This document shows positions 8,824 through 16,681 of a stretch of DNA of 38,907 bases, one piece after another. The notes under the pieces were generated by a model. That model was not told where the DNA came from. It ran no database searches and saw only the letters and a list, made by a program, of their open reading frames with translations. The DNA is from Calothrix sp. HK-06 (lineage in GTDB: Bacteria > Cyanobacteriota > Cyanobacteriia > Cyanobacteriales > Nostocaceae). Position numbers and translations under genes: made by a program. Every line of letters begins with the position of its first letter. The stretch's first letter is position 1. The stretch is taken from NCBI RefSeq assembly GCF_001904745.1, contig NZ_MRCD01000085.1, positions 1 to 38,907 on the forward strand, given 5' to 3'.

Positions 8824-9255
8824 TTATTCGTTAGTAACGTTCATGTCACTTCCATCATAAATCCACATTGCTTTAATACCTTGTGAATGCTTAAAACCAA
8901 GCTTCTCATAGAACGGAGCGGCATAATTAATTGCTAGCAATACCTGTTGATGAAACCCAATATAAGGAGCTTGAAGACGCTTCATTATCTCTCGTCCTAT
9001 TCCCATATTTTGATATGAAGGTAGCACGAGTAAATGAGGGTAATAAACAGTTAATGCTTTATCTGAAATTGCATTACCAAGTCCGATTAATGCATTCTGA
9101 TACCATGCTGAAATTACTGTTTCTGAGTTTGAAAGAGCAAATACCAATGCATCCGGTTTCTCTGCGGATGACCACTTGCACTGAGCATAAAGATTGATAA
9201 CCTGCTCGCGGGGTAACTCTACCCCCTCTCGATATTCAACCTTTAAAGAAAGCAT
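8824..9255 (-). CDS. GNAT-family N-acetyltransferase
   Basis: A 143-residue single-domain GNAT protein. The acetyl-CoA loop is visible as LPSYQNMGIGREIMKRL (Q82-x-x-G-I-G87), and the C-terminal block NYAAPFYEKLGFKHSQG is also typical. It would transfer an acetyl group from acetyl-CoA to an amine, but the substrate cannot be read from sequence. AAGGAGC sits eight bases before the ATG, a good ribosome-binding site. It is monocistronic, between the xisH stub and the antitoxin stub, so it may have arrived as part of an accessory segment. Confidence 0.88.
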   Translation of the reverse strand: MLSLKVEYREGVELPREQVINLYAQCKWSSAEKPDALVFALSNSETVISAWYQNALIGLGNAISDKALTVYYPHLLVLPSYQNMGIGREIMKRLQAPYIGFHQQVLLAINYAAPFYEKLGFKHSQGIKAMWIYDGSDMNVTNE

Positions 9256-9413
9256 TTTTATTGCTCCTTATACCTATGTCTTTGAGTTGAGTCAAATATA
9301 CTGTTATCCTTTTTGCTCGCATAACTAAATATATCACGAACAAGGTGCATTTTACTTTGTATTGGCGCCTAAAGGTATATAGCGTTTTCAGTTCTAATGA
9401 AGTACATCAGAGC

Positions 9414-9427
9414 GGGCAAGGATGCCC
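9414..9427. repeat. Short GGGCA/TGCCC hairpin repeat
   Basis: GGGCA and TGCCC flank a four-base loop inside GAGCGGGCAAGGATGCCC, in the intergenic stretch upstream of the antitoxin stub. It looks like one of the short dispersed palindromes common in cyanobacterial intergenic DNA. Confidence 0.45.
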
Positions 9428-9513
9428 ACTCCACAAGAGATACATTAATTTAGTGTGTACCTTACTTGACAAGGAACTGCTATAATAGCTATTGATTTAA
9501 GAAGGTGGGCGCC

Positions 9514-9621
9514 ATGATAAAAAACGAGCAGCAGTATCATATTACTAAAAAATGGGTACAAAAATTTAAGCGTTCAGTAGCAGAAATTGACAGTAATGTG
9601 GCAATCAAATTAAAAAACTGA
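9514..9621 (+). pseudogene. Antitoxin-like N-terminal stub (HigA/XRE type)
   Basis: A 35-codon frame with a ribosome-binding site (AAGAAGGTGG) begins MIKNEQQYHITKKWVQKF then KRSVAEID. That start resembles the N-terminus of HigA-like XRE antitoxins, which are near 90-140 residues long. The DNA-binding helix-turn-helix is absent, so the gene is cut short. Its 3' part overlaps the tail of the truncated ABC ATPase on the opposite strand, and the homology of both genes ends near 9596. A single deletion or rearrangement junction there would explain both. The family assignment rests on a short match and is tentative. Confidence 0.5.
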
Positions 9622-9896
9622 AATATAAACCCAATATTATCGCGACGGAATAACGTACAAGCACGCTCCGAAAGTTCGGTAATAGCAGTGTTTTTAATCA
9701 ATACCGTTCCTGCTGTTGGTTTCTCAATACCGCTAATAAGATTTAAGAGTGTGCTTTTGCCGCTACCACTTTGACCCAGAAGAACTATAAATTCCCCTTC
9801 GCTAAATTCTATATTAATATCGTGGATCACTATGCGAGTACTGGCGCCTTCGTTAAACTCCTTGCGGAGATTTTGAATTTGAATTAAAGGACTCAA
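9537..9896 (-). pseudogene. Truncated ABC-transporter ATPase (MacB/LolD-like)
   Basis: A 119-codon frame starts at a TTG with AGGGG upstream. It encodes the first half of an ABC ATPase: PLIQIQNLRKEF, the Walker A loop GQSGSGKSTLLNL at residues 41-53, and the Q-loop region GFIFQFFNLIATL at 89-101. The signature motif, Walker B and H-loop are missing, and the last 18 residues have no ABC resemblance. It cannot be a working ATPase. Complete relatives are near 220-240 residues and partner with FtsX/MacB-type permeases, none of which is present. The break near 9596 coincides with the end of the antitoxin stub. Confidence 0.8.
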
Positions 9897-9966
9897 GGTG
9901 GATTCCCCTCATTATTGTGACAAATCTTTATATTCTAGCCTAACTTATAATCAGTGCGTGCGTGTA

Positions 9967-10011
9967 TAGACGTGTAAACCGGAGGTTTTTCCGCTCTCAT
10001 TAATCACGTCT
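9967..10011. repeat. GAGACGYGATTAAT-type inverted repeat at the kinase 3' end
   Basis: TAGACGTG (9967-9974) and CACGTCT (10005-10011) are complementary arms. The right arm contains the stop region of the histidine kinase, whose last residues VET and stop read through GTAGAGACGTGA. The same core occurs in better palindromes at 31983-32004 and 37819-37846. Confidence 0.55.
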
Positions 10012-11668
10012 CTACATTTTGTGGAATTTTAATGATAAAGGTGGCGCCTGCTCCGGGTTTAGAGATACATTCTAATGTACCGTTGTGTTTTTCGGTTATA
10101 ATTTTGTAGCTCAGAGGTAGTCCCATACCTGTACCTTTACCAACAGGTTTAGTAGTGAAAAATAGATTAAATAGTTTTTTTTGTATTTCTTGACATATAC
10201 CTAAACCATTGTCTGCAATACTTATTGATATTAAATTTTCTGTTGTCATACTAGTCTTAATAACAATTTTGGGATGCGCGATTTGTGCTTCATCTAATGC
10301 ATCAATCGCATTTAGTAAAATATTCATAAATACTTGATTAAGTTGTCCAGCATAACATTCAATTATAGGTAATTTACTATAATTTTTAATCACTTCGATT
10401 TTGGCGCGTTTACTTTGCTGTTTCAGGCGATGTTCTAATAAGTCTAATGTACTATCAAGCCCAATATGAATATCTACTTTTTTATATTCTGCTTCATCCA
10501 TATGAGCGAAAGTGCGTAAGGAAGAAACTATTTTGATAATTCGTTCGGCGCCAACTTGCATTGAGTTAAGTATCATGGGTAAGTCAGCCATGATAAAATC
10601 TAGTTCAATGGCGTTTATTTTATCTTGAATAATTTTTACGGGTTTTAAATAAGATTTTTGATAAAGCTTGATTAAATCAAATAAGTTTTTTGTATATTCT
10701 TGGGCAAAATCTAAATTACCAAATATAAAACTTGTCGGGTTATTTATTTCGTGAGCAATACCAGCAACCAATTGCCCTAACGATAACATTTTCTCGGTTT
10801 GAATCAGTTTAGTTTGAGTCGAAGCAATTTGAGTTAGTGCTGCTTCTAACTCAGTAGCTTTAGCTTGAAGTTGAGATTGTGTTTTTTTTAGTTCTGTAAT
10901 TTCAGTTACAGTTCCAACTAACCGATAAATTTTACCTGTATTATCTCTAATGGGGTTAAGCGTCGTCAAACCCCAAATATTCTCATTATTGACAGTTATA
11001 TATTCTTCGTAAGTAATGACAGTGCCTTTAGCAATACAATCCAAATAATTCTTACATATTATTGCTCCAGTTCCTGAACCAAATAAATCAACAACATTCT
11101 TACCGATAACTTCATCAGTAAAACCACATAGTCGAGCGCTGGTAGCGTTAACACCAGCAAGTCTAAATTCTCCACTGTCTAAAACATCAACTACAAATAT
11201 CGAATTATTACAACCATCATAAATACAGCGAAGAAATTGTTCTTTCTCTTGCAATTGCATTTCAGCTTCTTTACGAGCAGTAATATCTACCGTCGTTCCC
11301 ACTAAACGGTAAATTCTACCCCTACAGTCTCTAAGTGGGTTCAACGTCGTAAACCACCACTTTGGTTCATCACCAAATCTTAAACAGTCTTCATAGCTAA
11401 TTGATTTACCACCTTTTAGACATTTTACATACCACTCTTTTACTTGAGAACTCGGTGCCTTACCTAGTATATGGGCACTACTAATACCTGTGGCACGTTC
11501 GCAAGCAGGACTCCACCCAACATAACGGAATGAGTCATCTCCCAAAACATCGACGACAAATATTGGATGTTCCAAACCTTCGTAAACACTGCGGAAAAAC
11601 TCCAACTGCTCGCGTTCTTTATGTTGTAAAGGTTTTGATATTGTGGGTAAACGGTTGATTTCGCACAT
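10004..11668 (-). CDS. Sensor histidine kinase with two PAS domains
   Basis: A 554-residue soluble sensor kinase. Two PAS/PAC modules lie at about 24-135 and 143-260; each ends with a PAC-like strand (RIYRLVGTTVDIT, KIYRLVGTVTEIT), and their similarity suggests duplication. A coiled coil (262-295) leads to the dimerisation and phospho-acceptor helix with H306 in GIAHEINNP. The ATPase domain shows the N-box NILLNAIDAL (449-458), DNGLGI (486-491) and GKGTGMGLPLS (510-520). No membrane segment is seen, so the signal is probably cytoplasmic and the PAS ligand is unknown. No response regulator is adjacent. The C-terminal VET and stop fall in a dispersed repeat. Confidence 0.92.
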   Translation of the reverse strand: MCEINRLPTISKPLQHKEREQLEFFRSVYEGLEHPIFVVDVLGDDSFRYVGWSPACERATGISSAHILGKAPSSQVKEWYVKCLKGGKSISYEDCLRFGDEPKWWFTTLNPLRDCRGRIYRLVGTTVDITARKEAEMQLQEKEQFLRCIYDGCNNSIFVVDVLDSGEFRLAGVNATSARLCGFTDEVIGKNVVDLFGSGTGAIICKNYLDCIAKGTVITYEEYITVNNENIWGLTTLNPIRDNTGKIYRLVGTVTEITELKKTQSQLQAKATELEAALTQIASTQTKLIQTEKMLSLGQLVAGIAHEINNPTSFIFGNLDFAQEYTKNLFDLIKLYQKSYLKPVKIIQDKINAIELDFIMADLPMILNSMQVGAERIIKIVSSLRTFAHMDEAEYKKVDIHIGLDSTLDLLEHRLKQQSKRAKIEVIKNYSKLPIIECYAGQLNQVFMNILLNAIDALDEAQIAHPKIVIKTSMTTENLISISIADNGLGICQEIQKKLFNLFFTTKPVGKGTGMGLPLSYKIITEKHNGTLECISKPGAGATFIIKIPQNVET

Positions 11669-11744
11669 GGGATAAGTAATAGCGACTGCAATTTAAAAAC
11701 GATTGTCTTCCTATTACTATTCCCATCCAAATCAAAATAATCGC

Positions 11745-11760
11745 AGAAACCCGGTTTTTT
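11745..11760. repeat. AGAAACCGGGTTTCT-family repeat, copy 2
   Basis: AGAAACCCGGTTTTTT lies about eight bases past the stop of the DUF928 gene, the same relation to a stop codon as the copies near 3107 and 12596. Confidence 0.6.
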
Positions 11761-11767
11761 CGTTCTT

Positions 11768-12556
11768 TTATTTAATAAGGGGTTGATTTGCCAGATTTTC
11801 TAGACCAACCGATTTAAGCAAAGCATTCCAGTCAGCCATTAACGCAGCATCTTTTGGTTTCAAGAGTCGAAGTTCTGCTAGCGTCGTCAAAGCATCGTGC
11901 CAAATACTATTTTCGGCATATAGCACGACTTTTTGCTGTGGACTGGCGCCTGCTAGACTCGAAGCGAGTTTAGAATTGGGCTTAACTCTTTGCACCCATC
12001 CTTCTACATATTCTAATTGTGCTGGTAATTGTGAATTACAATCTACTTTTAGCTTCAAAAACCAGTTATATGATTTACCAACTTGCAAAGCACTTACATT
12101 CGATGGCAGTTTGATATTTATAATTCCCGGCGCCTGCGGAGGTGTTACAAAACTCCGATATATACTTTTACTAGGTTTAGTTGTTTCATCTTTAAGCACA
12201 AACTCCATTGTTTTTATCGATGCTTTTTGATATGGAACAAAAAACCAAAAAGTCGGAAGTTCCGCAGTTGTTAAACCCCAAACTTGAGTGATAGGACTAG
12301 CTTGAGTTGTAGTTCCTTCATATACAGGTACTAATGCCATAAGTGGCTGGTCACTACTACATCCACGACTAGCAGAACCTCCGCGCGTACCTGCGGCGCC
12401 TCGGTCTGGTGGAGGTGGAGGTGGAATAAATTTAATTGGGGTGTTTTCAGCAGAAGCTGTAGGCGCCAACGAATATGTTGAACAAACAATGCTACTGAAT
12501 AAAGCAATTAAACTAAATAAAGCTTTTGTCTGTATTTTTATCAAATCGTTTTTCAT
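11768..12556 (-). CDS. Exported DUF928 protein
   Basis: A 262-residue protein with a signal peptide (about 1-36, ending near APTASA). A proline and glycine-rich linker (FIPPPPPPDRGAAGTRGG, ASRGC) precedes the DUF928 domain at about 65-255. Typical DUF928 blocks are LMALVPVYEG, GLTTAELPTFWFFVPY, YNWFLKLKVDC and EGWVQRV. The family is mainly cyanobacterial, is often encoded near CHASE2 and CHAT genes and haemagglutinin-like proteins, and has no known activity. It should lie in the periplasm or at the surface. It is 53 bases downstream of the CHAT-CHASE2 gene on the same strand, so they are probably one operon. Confidence 0.88.
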   Translation of the reverse strand: MKNDLIKIQTKALFSLIALFSSIVCSTYSLAPTASAENTPIKFIPPPPPPDRGAAGTRGGSASRGCSSDQPLMALVPVYEGTTTQASPITQVWGLTTAELPTFWFFVPYQKASIKTMEFVLKDETTKPSKSIYRSFVTPPQAPGIINIKLPSNVSALQVGKSYNWFLKLKVDCNSQLPAQLEYVEGWVQRVKPNSKLASSLAGASPQQKVVLYAENSIWHDALTTLAELRLLKPKDAALMADWNALLKSVGLENLANQPLIK

Positions 12557-12595
12557 AAAATATACCTACCTTTTAATTAAAATTTTATAAACCTT

Positions 12596-12609
12596 AGAAA
12601 CCCGGTTTA
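12596..12609. repeat. AGAAACCGGGTTTCT-family repeat, copy 3
   Basis: AGAAACCCGGTTTA directly follows the stop of the CHAT-CHASE2 gene, in the short gap before the DUF928 gene. Confidence 0.6.
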
Positions 12610-14964
12610 TCAGAATAAATGCTGATATTTTGGTAAAGACTTTGAAAACACTAATGCAGCGATAGTGCTAATTATTAAACTGACAGCAGCAGGAAGCAGT
12701 GGAACCCAGTAATGAAATGAAACCAACAACACAAAACAGGCGCTGTACAATATAATTATACAAACTCCACCAGATACTAATACATAAGTTGGTTGCCGTC
12801 CTAGAAAATAGACAATAACGCACCCTAAGTTAGACCAAAACCAAATCCAAATTGTTTCGTTTCCAATAGACCAACTTGATAGTAATGGTCTTTCATCTAA
12901 AACAGCACTAATCAATTGGCTAACCATCTGTGCTTGAAGTATGATGCCAGGTACTTCTTGAGAATGAGACTCATTATTTACGTAAGGAGTTAACCAATAG
13001 TCGTGAAAAGTTTCTGCAGTTGTACCAATAATAATGATGCGGTCTTTAACTGCTGCTGCATTTAATTTGCCAACGAGTACATCTTTTAGGGTAACTTGTG
13101 GGGCAATAGTTTCAATTGTTGGAGACGCGCGATAATTAAGTAATATTTGGTGTCCAAAAGCATTAATTCCTTGATATCCTCCTGTATGAGCTTCTATAGG
13201 ATTAATTTTCACTTTTCCTAGTTGCCACGTACCATCAGGAGCAAATTTGAGTTGAACTCCTTTACTGTGTAAGTAACGTAGTGCTAATTGTACACTCAAT
13301 GAATAAGAGGATAAGCAAGGAGACGAGGGAGGAGGAGTTAATGCCAAATAATGACGACGCACTATATTATCTTTATCGTTAAGCGTATTGCTAAATCCTA
13401 AACGGTCAGCAGAAACTTCTGGTGGTGGAGCAACACCTATTTTTTCTTTTTGAGAGTCGTTAACTTGACAAACTGCTACTATGTTTTCACTTTCTCTAAG
13501 TTGCTTTGCTAATTGAGGAGTATTTTTACTAACAGGATAATCTCTGTATAAATCTAGACCAATTGCTAGCGGTTGAAGTGCCTCTACTTTTTCTAAAACT
13601 TTGCTCAATGACTCATCAGACCAGGAACCTCGCCGTTCTTGTGTTTGTGCTTGGATATCTTCTTCAGTAGCAGTTATAAGCAGTATGCGAGAGTCAGGAT
13701 TTTCAGTAGGACGTGAGCGCAATAAGAGGTCAAATGCTCCTAATTCAAATGATTGTAAAATTCCTAAATATCTTACTCCCATAATTAATCCAGTGGTAGC
13801 CAAGCTTAAAAGCAATGTCAATGAGAAACCAACCAAATTGTTCGCACGTTTAACAGGTGCTTCTTTAAATATGGAGATATCAGGTGTTTTGATTAATGAC
13901 TGCCAAGTAAATGGCATATCAGCAGGGTTTTGACAAATAATAGGCAACCAGCTAGCACAGGGATACTTATTTTCTAATCCTTGTAACCGTTCTCGTGCTT
14001 CGCGTACAGCTAAATATAGTGACTCACCCCTTATCATTGCTTCCAAAAAATACTTTAAAAATTCTTGCGCCACCTTATCAGGAACAGGTTCACGCATAAT
14101 GATAATTTGAGGAATTTGCAAATCAGCAAACTCGCGCGCTAACCCCAAACCGTCACAAGAGTTAAAAATAGCTAGTTGCAAACCTCTTTCTACTGCTTTT
14201 TTGAGTGCATACTTTAGCTGACCAATTGTTAAACTCTCGGTTTGATTAATATAAATTTTTCCATTATCGCAGTTTTCTTGGCTAGAACTATGCCCAGCGA
14301 AAAACAAAATTTGCCAGTTTTGCTCCCACAATTGATTAGTAAGGTCTTTACATTCTGGTTCAACTAGGAATGTCGTATCAGCTTGGGGTAATTGTTCAAG
14401 GATTTTACGGTCTGTTTTTGTATCAATACCATCACTGTTACCTAAAATAGCTAGAATTTTTACGGCTGTTGATTCTGGTAAAGTGCGATTTACTTGTTCA
14501 TAACTGGGTGTACTTAAAGCTATTTCAGCATTGGGATACCGTTCTAAGAAATCCCATAAATGCCAAGGTAGTTTTTGTAACCATAAATCTTTTGTTTGTA
14601 GCAGTACGCGAATATTATCTTGAGGTAAAAGTTTTTCTAGCCATTTCTCGCGAATACGGCGAAACGACTCAGAAGCAAGCCATAAATTCAGGCGCCATGA
14701 AAGTTCTTGAGCAGCTTTTTGGCAATCTTCGATAGTGGCAGTTTGTATATCTCGTTTTGGGATACCAATAGGACGACCGGGTAAATTTAGACTACGGTAA
14801 ATAGATTGCCATTGATGGTAGTAGCGTTTTATATCGGGGTCAGGTGGTAGCTCACCAGTAATTTCTACGCTTGGGCGAACATTTTCGTCACCTATCTGTA
14901 AGGTGACGTGGAAACCTTGTTCAAAATTACCTTCTCCTAATTTTAAAATAACTAACTTGCTCAC
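12610..14964 (-). CDS. CHAT-CHASE2 membrane receptor (caspase-like output domain)
   Basis: A 784-residue protein. The N-terminal part (to about 355) is a CHAT domain, a caspase/separase-like peptidase fold, with the expected dyad H225 (LFFAGHSSS) and C270 (IFNSCDGLGLAREF). A membrane segment follows at about 376-398. A CHASE2 extracellular sensor domain (about 405-680) shows ELGAFDLLLRSRP, AIGLDLYRDYP, NIVRRHYLAL, DRIIIIGTTAETFHDYWLTP and VPGIILQAQMVSQ. Three membrane helices close the protein. The topology puts CHAT in the cytoplasm and CHASE2 outside, so an outside signal could control proteolysis. The substrate is unknown. It is probably co-transcribed with the DUF928 gene behind it. Confidence 0.9.
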   Translation of the reverse strand: MSKLVILKLGEGNFEQGFHVTLQIGDENVRPSVEITGELPPDPDIKRYYHQWQSIYRSLNLPGRPIGIPKRDIQTATIEDCQKAAQELSWRLNLWLASESFRRIREKWLEKLLPQDNIRVLLQTKDLWLQKLPWHLWDFLERYPNAEIALSTPSYEQVNRTLPESTAVKILAILGNSDGIDTKTDRKILEQLPQADTTFLVEPECKDLTNQLWEQNWQILFFAGHSSSQENCDNGKIYINQTESLTIGQLKYALKKAVERGLQLAIFNSCDGLGLAREFADLQIPQIIIMREPVPDKVAQEFLKYFLEAMIRGESLYLAVREARERLQGLENKYPCASWLPIICQNPADMPFTWQSLIKTPDISIFKEAPVKRANNLVGFSLTLLLSLATTGLIMGVRYLGILQSFELGAFDLLLRSRPTENPDSRILLITATEEDIQAQTQERRGSWSDESLSKVLEKVEALQPLAIGLDLYRDYPVSKNTPQLAKQLRESENIVAVCQVNDSQKEKIGVAPPPEVSADRLGFSNTLNDKDNIVRRHYLALTPPPSSPCLSSYSLSVQLALRYLHSKGVQLKFAPDGTWQLGKVKINPIEAHTGGYQGINAFGHQILLNYRASPTIETIAPQVTLKDVLVGKLNAAAVKDRIIIIGTTAETFHDYWLTPYVNNESHSQEVPGIILQAQMVSQLISAVLDERPLLSSWSIGNETIWIWFWSNLGCVIVYFLGRQPTYVLVSGGVCIIILYSACFVLLVSFHYWVPLLPAAVSLIISTIAALVFSKSLPKYQHLF

Positions 14965-14997
14965 AATCGCAATGCTCCTAAATCATAACTATTATAC

Positions 14998-15054
14998 GGG
15001 TGGGTTTATCGACATTTTTCATTATTAAGCAGGATATGGGTTAACCCGCCCCTA
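14998..15054. repeat. GGGTGGGTT/AACCCGCCC inverted repeat at the hlyD 3' end
   Basis: GGGTGGGTT (14998-15006) and AACCCGCCC (15043-15051) form near-complementary arms. The hlyD stop TAG (15052-15054) abuts the right arm, and its last codons (Val-Arg) read through GTACGGTAGGGGCGGG. The arms could act as a weak terminator, but no T-run is seen. Confidence 0.5.
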
Positions 15055-16554
15055 CCGTACATATTTTAAACTTTCGGCTTTTTTGACTAGGAAATCTGTG
15101 AAGATGCTAATAATAGTTCGTTTGCGTAGTTTGATATTGGCGCTGATTGACATACCTGATTGTAAAGGAACTTGACGATTGTTAATTGATAATGCTTGTC
15201 CATCTAAGCGGACTTTGGCGGGGAAACGCCAGTAGGGATATACTTGGTCTGGTGGTAAAGCATCCGAACCTATATCTATTAATTCTCCTTTAATGTCACC
15301 ATACTCTTGAAATGGAAACGAGTCAATACGAACGTCTACTTTTTGACCTTCCTTTACAAAGCCTATGTCTCTATTGGTAATATAGACTTTGGCAATTAAG
15401 TTATCTTTAGGAACTATTTTTAATATTGGTTCGCTGGAATTAGCTACAAATCCCGATGATTTAGCTTTTATTTCAAAAATTGTGCCTTCTAAAGGAGAAC
15501 TAACTTTTTGATATTTTAATGTTTCTTTAGTTTGGGTTAATTTACTATCGATTTCACCAATTTGACTGTTAATATCATAAAGACGCTTTTGATTTTCTAA
15601 AATAACTTTAGATAATTGGCTGTCTATTTCCGCAATACTTTTATCGTTAACTGTAATTTTAGCAAATGTATCCTCTTGTGACACAGCAGTTGTATTGCGA
15701 ACTTTTTCATTACTTCCTGCAAATGCTAGCTGCAATCGTTGTTTTTCTTTTGTTAATCGGGTGACTTCAGCTTGTTTTGTGCTAACATCTTGCTGTTGCT
15801 TTAAGTACTGAATTTGAGAAATTGCTCCTGCTTGTGCTAAAGGTGCAAATTTATTGAGAATATTTTGGTTAATAGTTAATAATTGTTTTGCACTAGTCAA
15901 CTGTGCTTCAGTTTGTAATAATTGCTGTTGTATTTGACCTGTTTCTAACTTTACACCTTCAACACGAGACTCTAGCTCGGTCTGACGGCTTTTTAAACGC
16001 AGTTGTTGCTCTGGAGTAAAACTAGTATCTATGGTAGAACCTTGTAAATGTGCGCGATAAAGTTGATTTTCTGCTGTATAAGTTGCTCGACTTTTCATTA
16101 AAAAAGCTAATTCTGGCTTAATTCCTAGTAAAGTAGCTTTTTGCGTCACTTCTTGAGGTGATACTACTGCTTGAATTTGAGAACTGTAAAAATCAGTTTC
16201 CTGTTGAACAGCATTTTTTTGTAAAACCAGCGAAGTGTGCGTTTTCTGTAATGCGGTTAGCTGTGCTTGAGAAGAAGTATCTTCAAAACTAATTAATACT
16301 TGACCTTTCTTAACAGCTTCACCATCTTTTACGTATATATTTTTAACAACACCTCCAACAGGCGCCTGAACTTCTTGCACAGCAGCCTTCGGTTCAAGTT
16401 TACCAGTAGCAGGAATAGATTCTTCAATTTTAAAAACAGAAGCCCAAACCACAGTAAACGCAGTAATCCCAACAATACCCAAAGCAATCGCACGCGACCA
16501 GATAGGAGATTGTTGTAATAAAACAGGTTGGTCAAATTGATGTTGAATAGCCAT
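15052..16554 (-). CDS. HlyD-family membrane-fusion adaptor of a type I secretion system
   Basis: A 500-residue periplasmic adaptor. A membrane anchor lies at about 19-40 (SRAIALGIVGITAFTVVWAS). Next comes the lipoyl-like half EVQAPVGGVVKNIYVKDG (about 58-75), a long coiled-coil hairpin (about 95-340, rich in Q, L, E and K heptads), the second half SPLEGTIFEIKAKSSGFV, and a C-terminal beta region ending LQSGMSISANIKLRKRTI. It should link the ABC exporter to an outer-membrane TolC-like channel, which is not in this window. An in-frame TTG at 16587 would extend the protein; the ATG at 16554 is preferred. It is the third gene of the PPIase-exporter-adaptor operon. Confidence 0.92.
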   Translation of the reverse strand: MAIQHQFDQPVLLQQSPIWSRAIALGIVGITAFTVVWASVFKIEESIPATGKLEPKAAVQEVQAPVGGVVKNIYVKDGEAVKKGQVLISFEDTSSQAQLTALQKTHTSLVLQKNAVQQETDFYSSQIQAVVSPQEVTQKATLLGIKPELAFLMKSRATYTAENQLYRAHLQGSTIDTSFTPEQQLRLKSRQTELESRVEGVKLETGQIQQQLLQTEAQLTSAKQLLTINQNILNKFAPLAQAGAISQIQYLKQQQDVSTKQAEVTRLTKEKQRLQLAFAGSNEKVRNTTAVSQEDTFAKITVNDKSIAEIDSQLSKVILENQKRLYDINSQIGEIDSKLTQTKETLKYQKVSSPLEGTIFEIKAKSSGFVANSSEPILKIVPKDNLIAKVYITNRDIGFVKEGQKVDVRIDSFPFQEYGDIKGELIDIGSDALPPDQVYPYWRFPAKVRLDGQALSINNRQVPLQSGMSISANIKLRKRTIISIFTDFLVKKAESLKYVR

Positions 16555-16582
16555 AAGGTAAGAGTTAGAAGTTAGGAAGATT

Positions 16583-16681
16583 GGCAACGGATGATGAACG
16601 GATGTAACGGATGATTAATTTTAATTAACTAGATTTTGTTTGTAACCAATAACTTATCCGTTACATCCCTTGCATCCGTTG
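16583..16681. repeat. Inverted pair of the 9-base YATCCGTTR repeat between exporter and hlyD
   Basis: Units of AACGGATG lie at 16583-16616, and their complements CATCCGTT at 16654-16681. The best pairing arms are GGATGTAACGGAT and ATCCGTTACATCC, 13 bases without mismatch. The right block is inside the exporter gene and encodes its last residues (TDARDVTDKLLV). The structure lies within an operon and could slow or end transcription or protect the RNA end. Confidence 0.7.

Noticed and set aside
9466-9486. TTGACA followed by TATAAT before the antitoxin stub
   Set aside because: The two boxes are only nine bases apart, too close for a normal sigma-70 promoter.
11464-11730. 88-codon frame overlapping the kinase start on the same strand
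   Set aside because: It lies in another frame over the PAS-coding region and has no recognisable content; the kinase frame carries full domain motifs.
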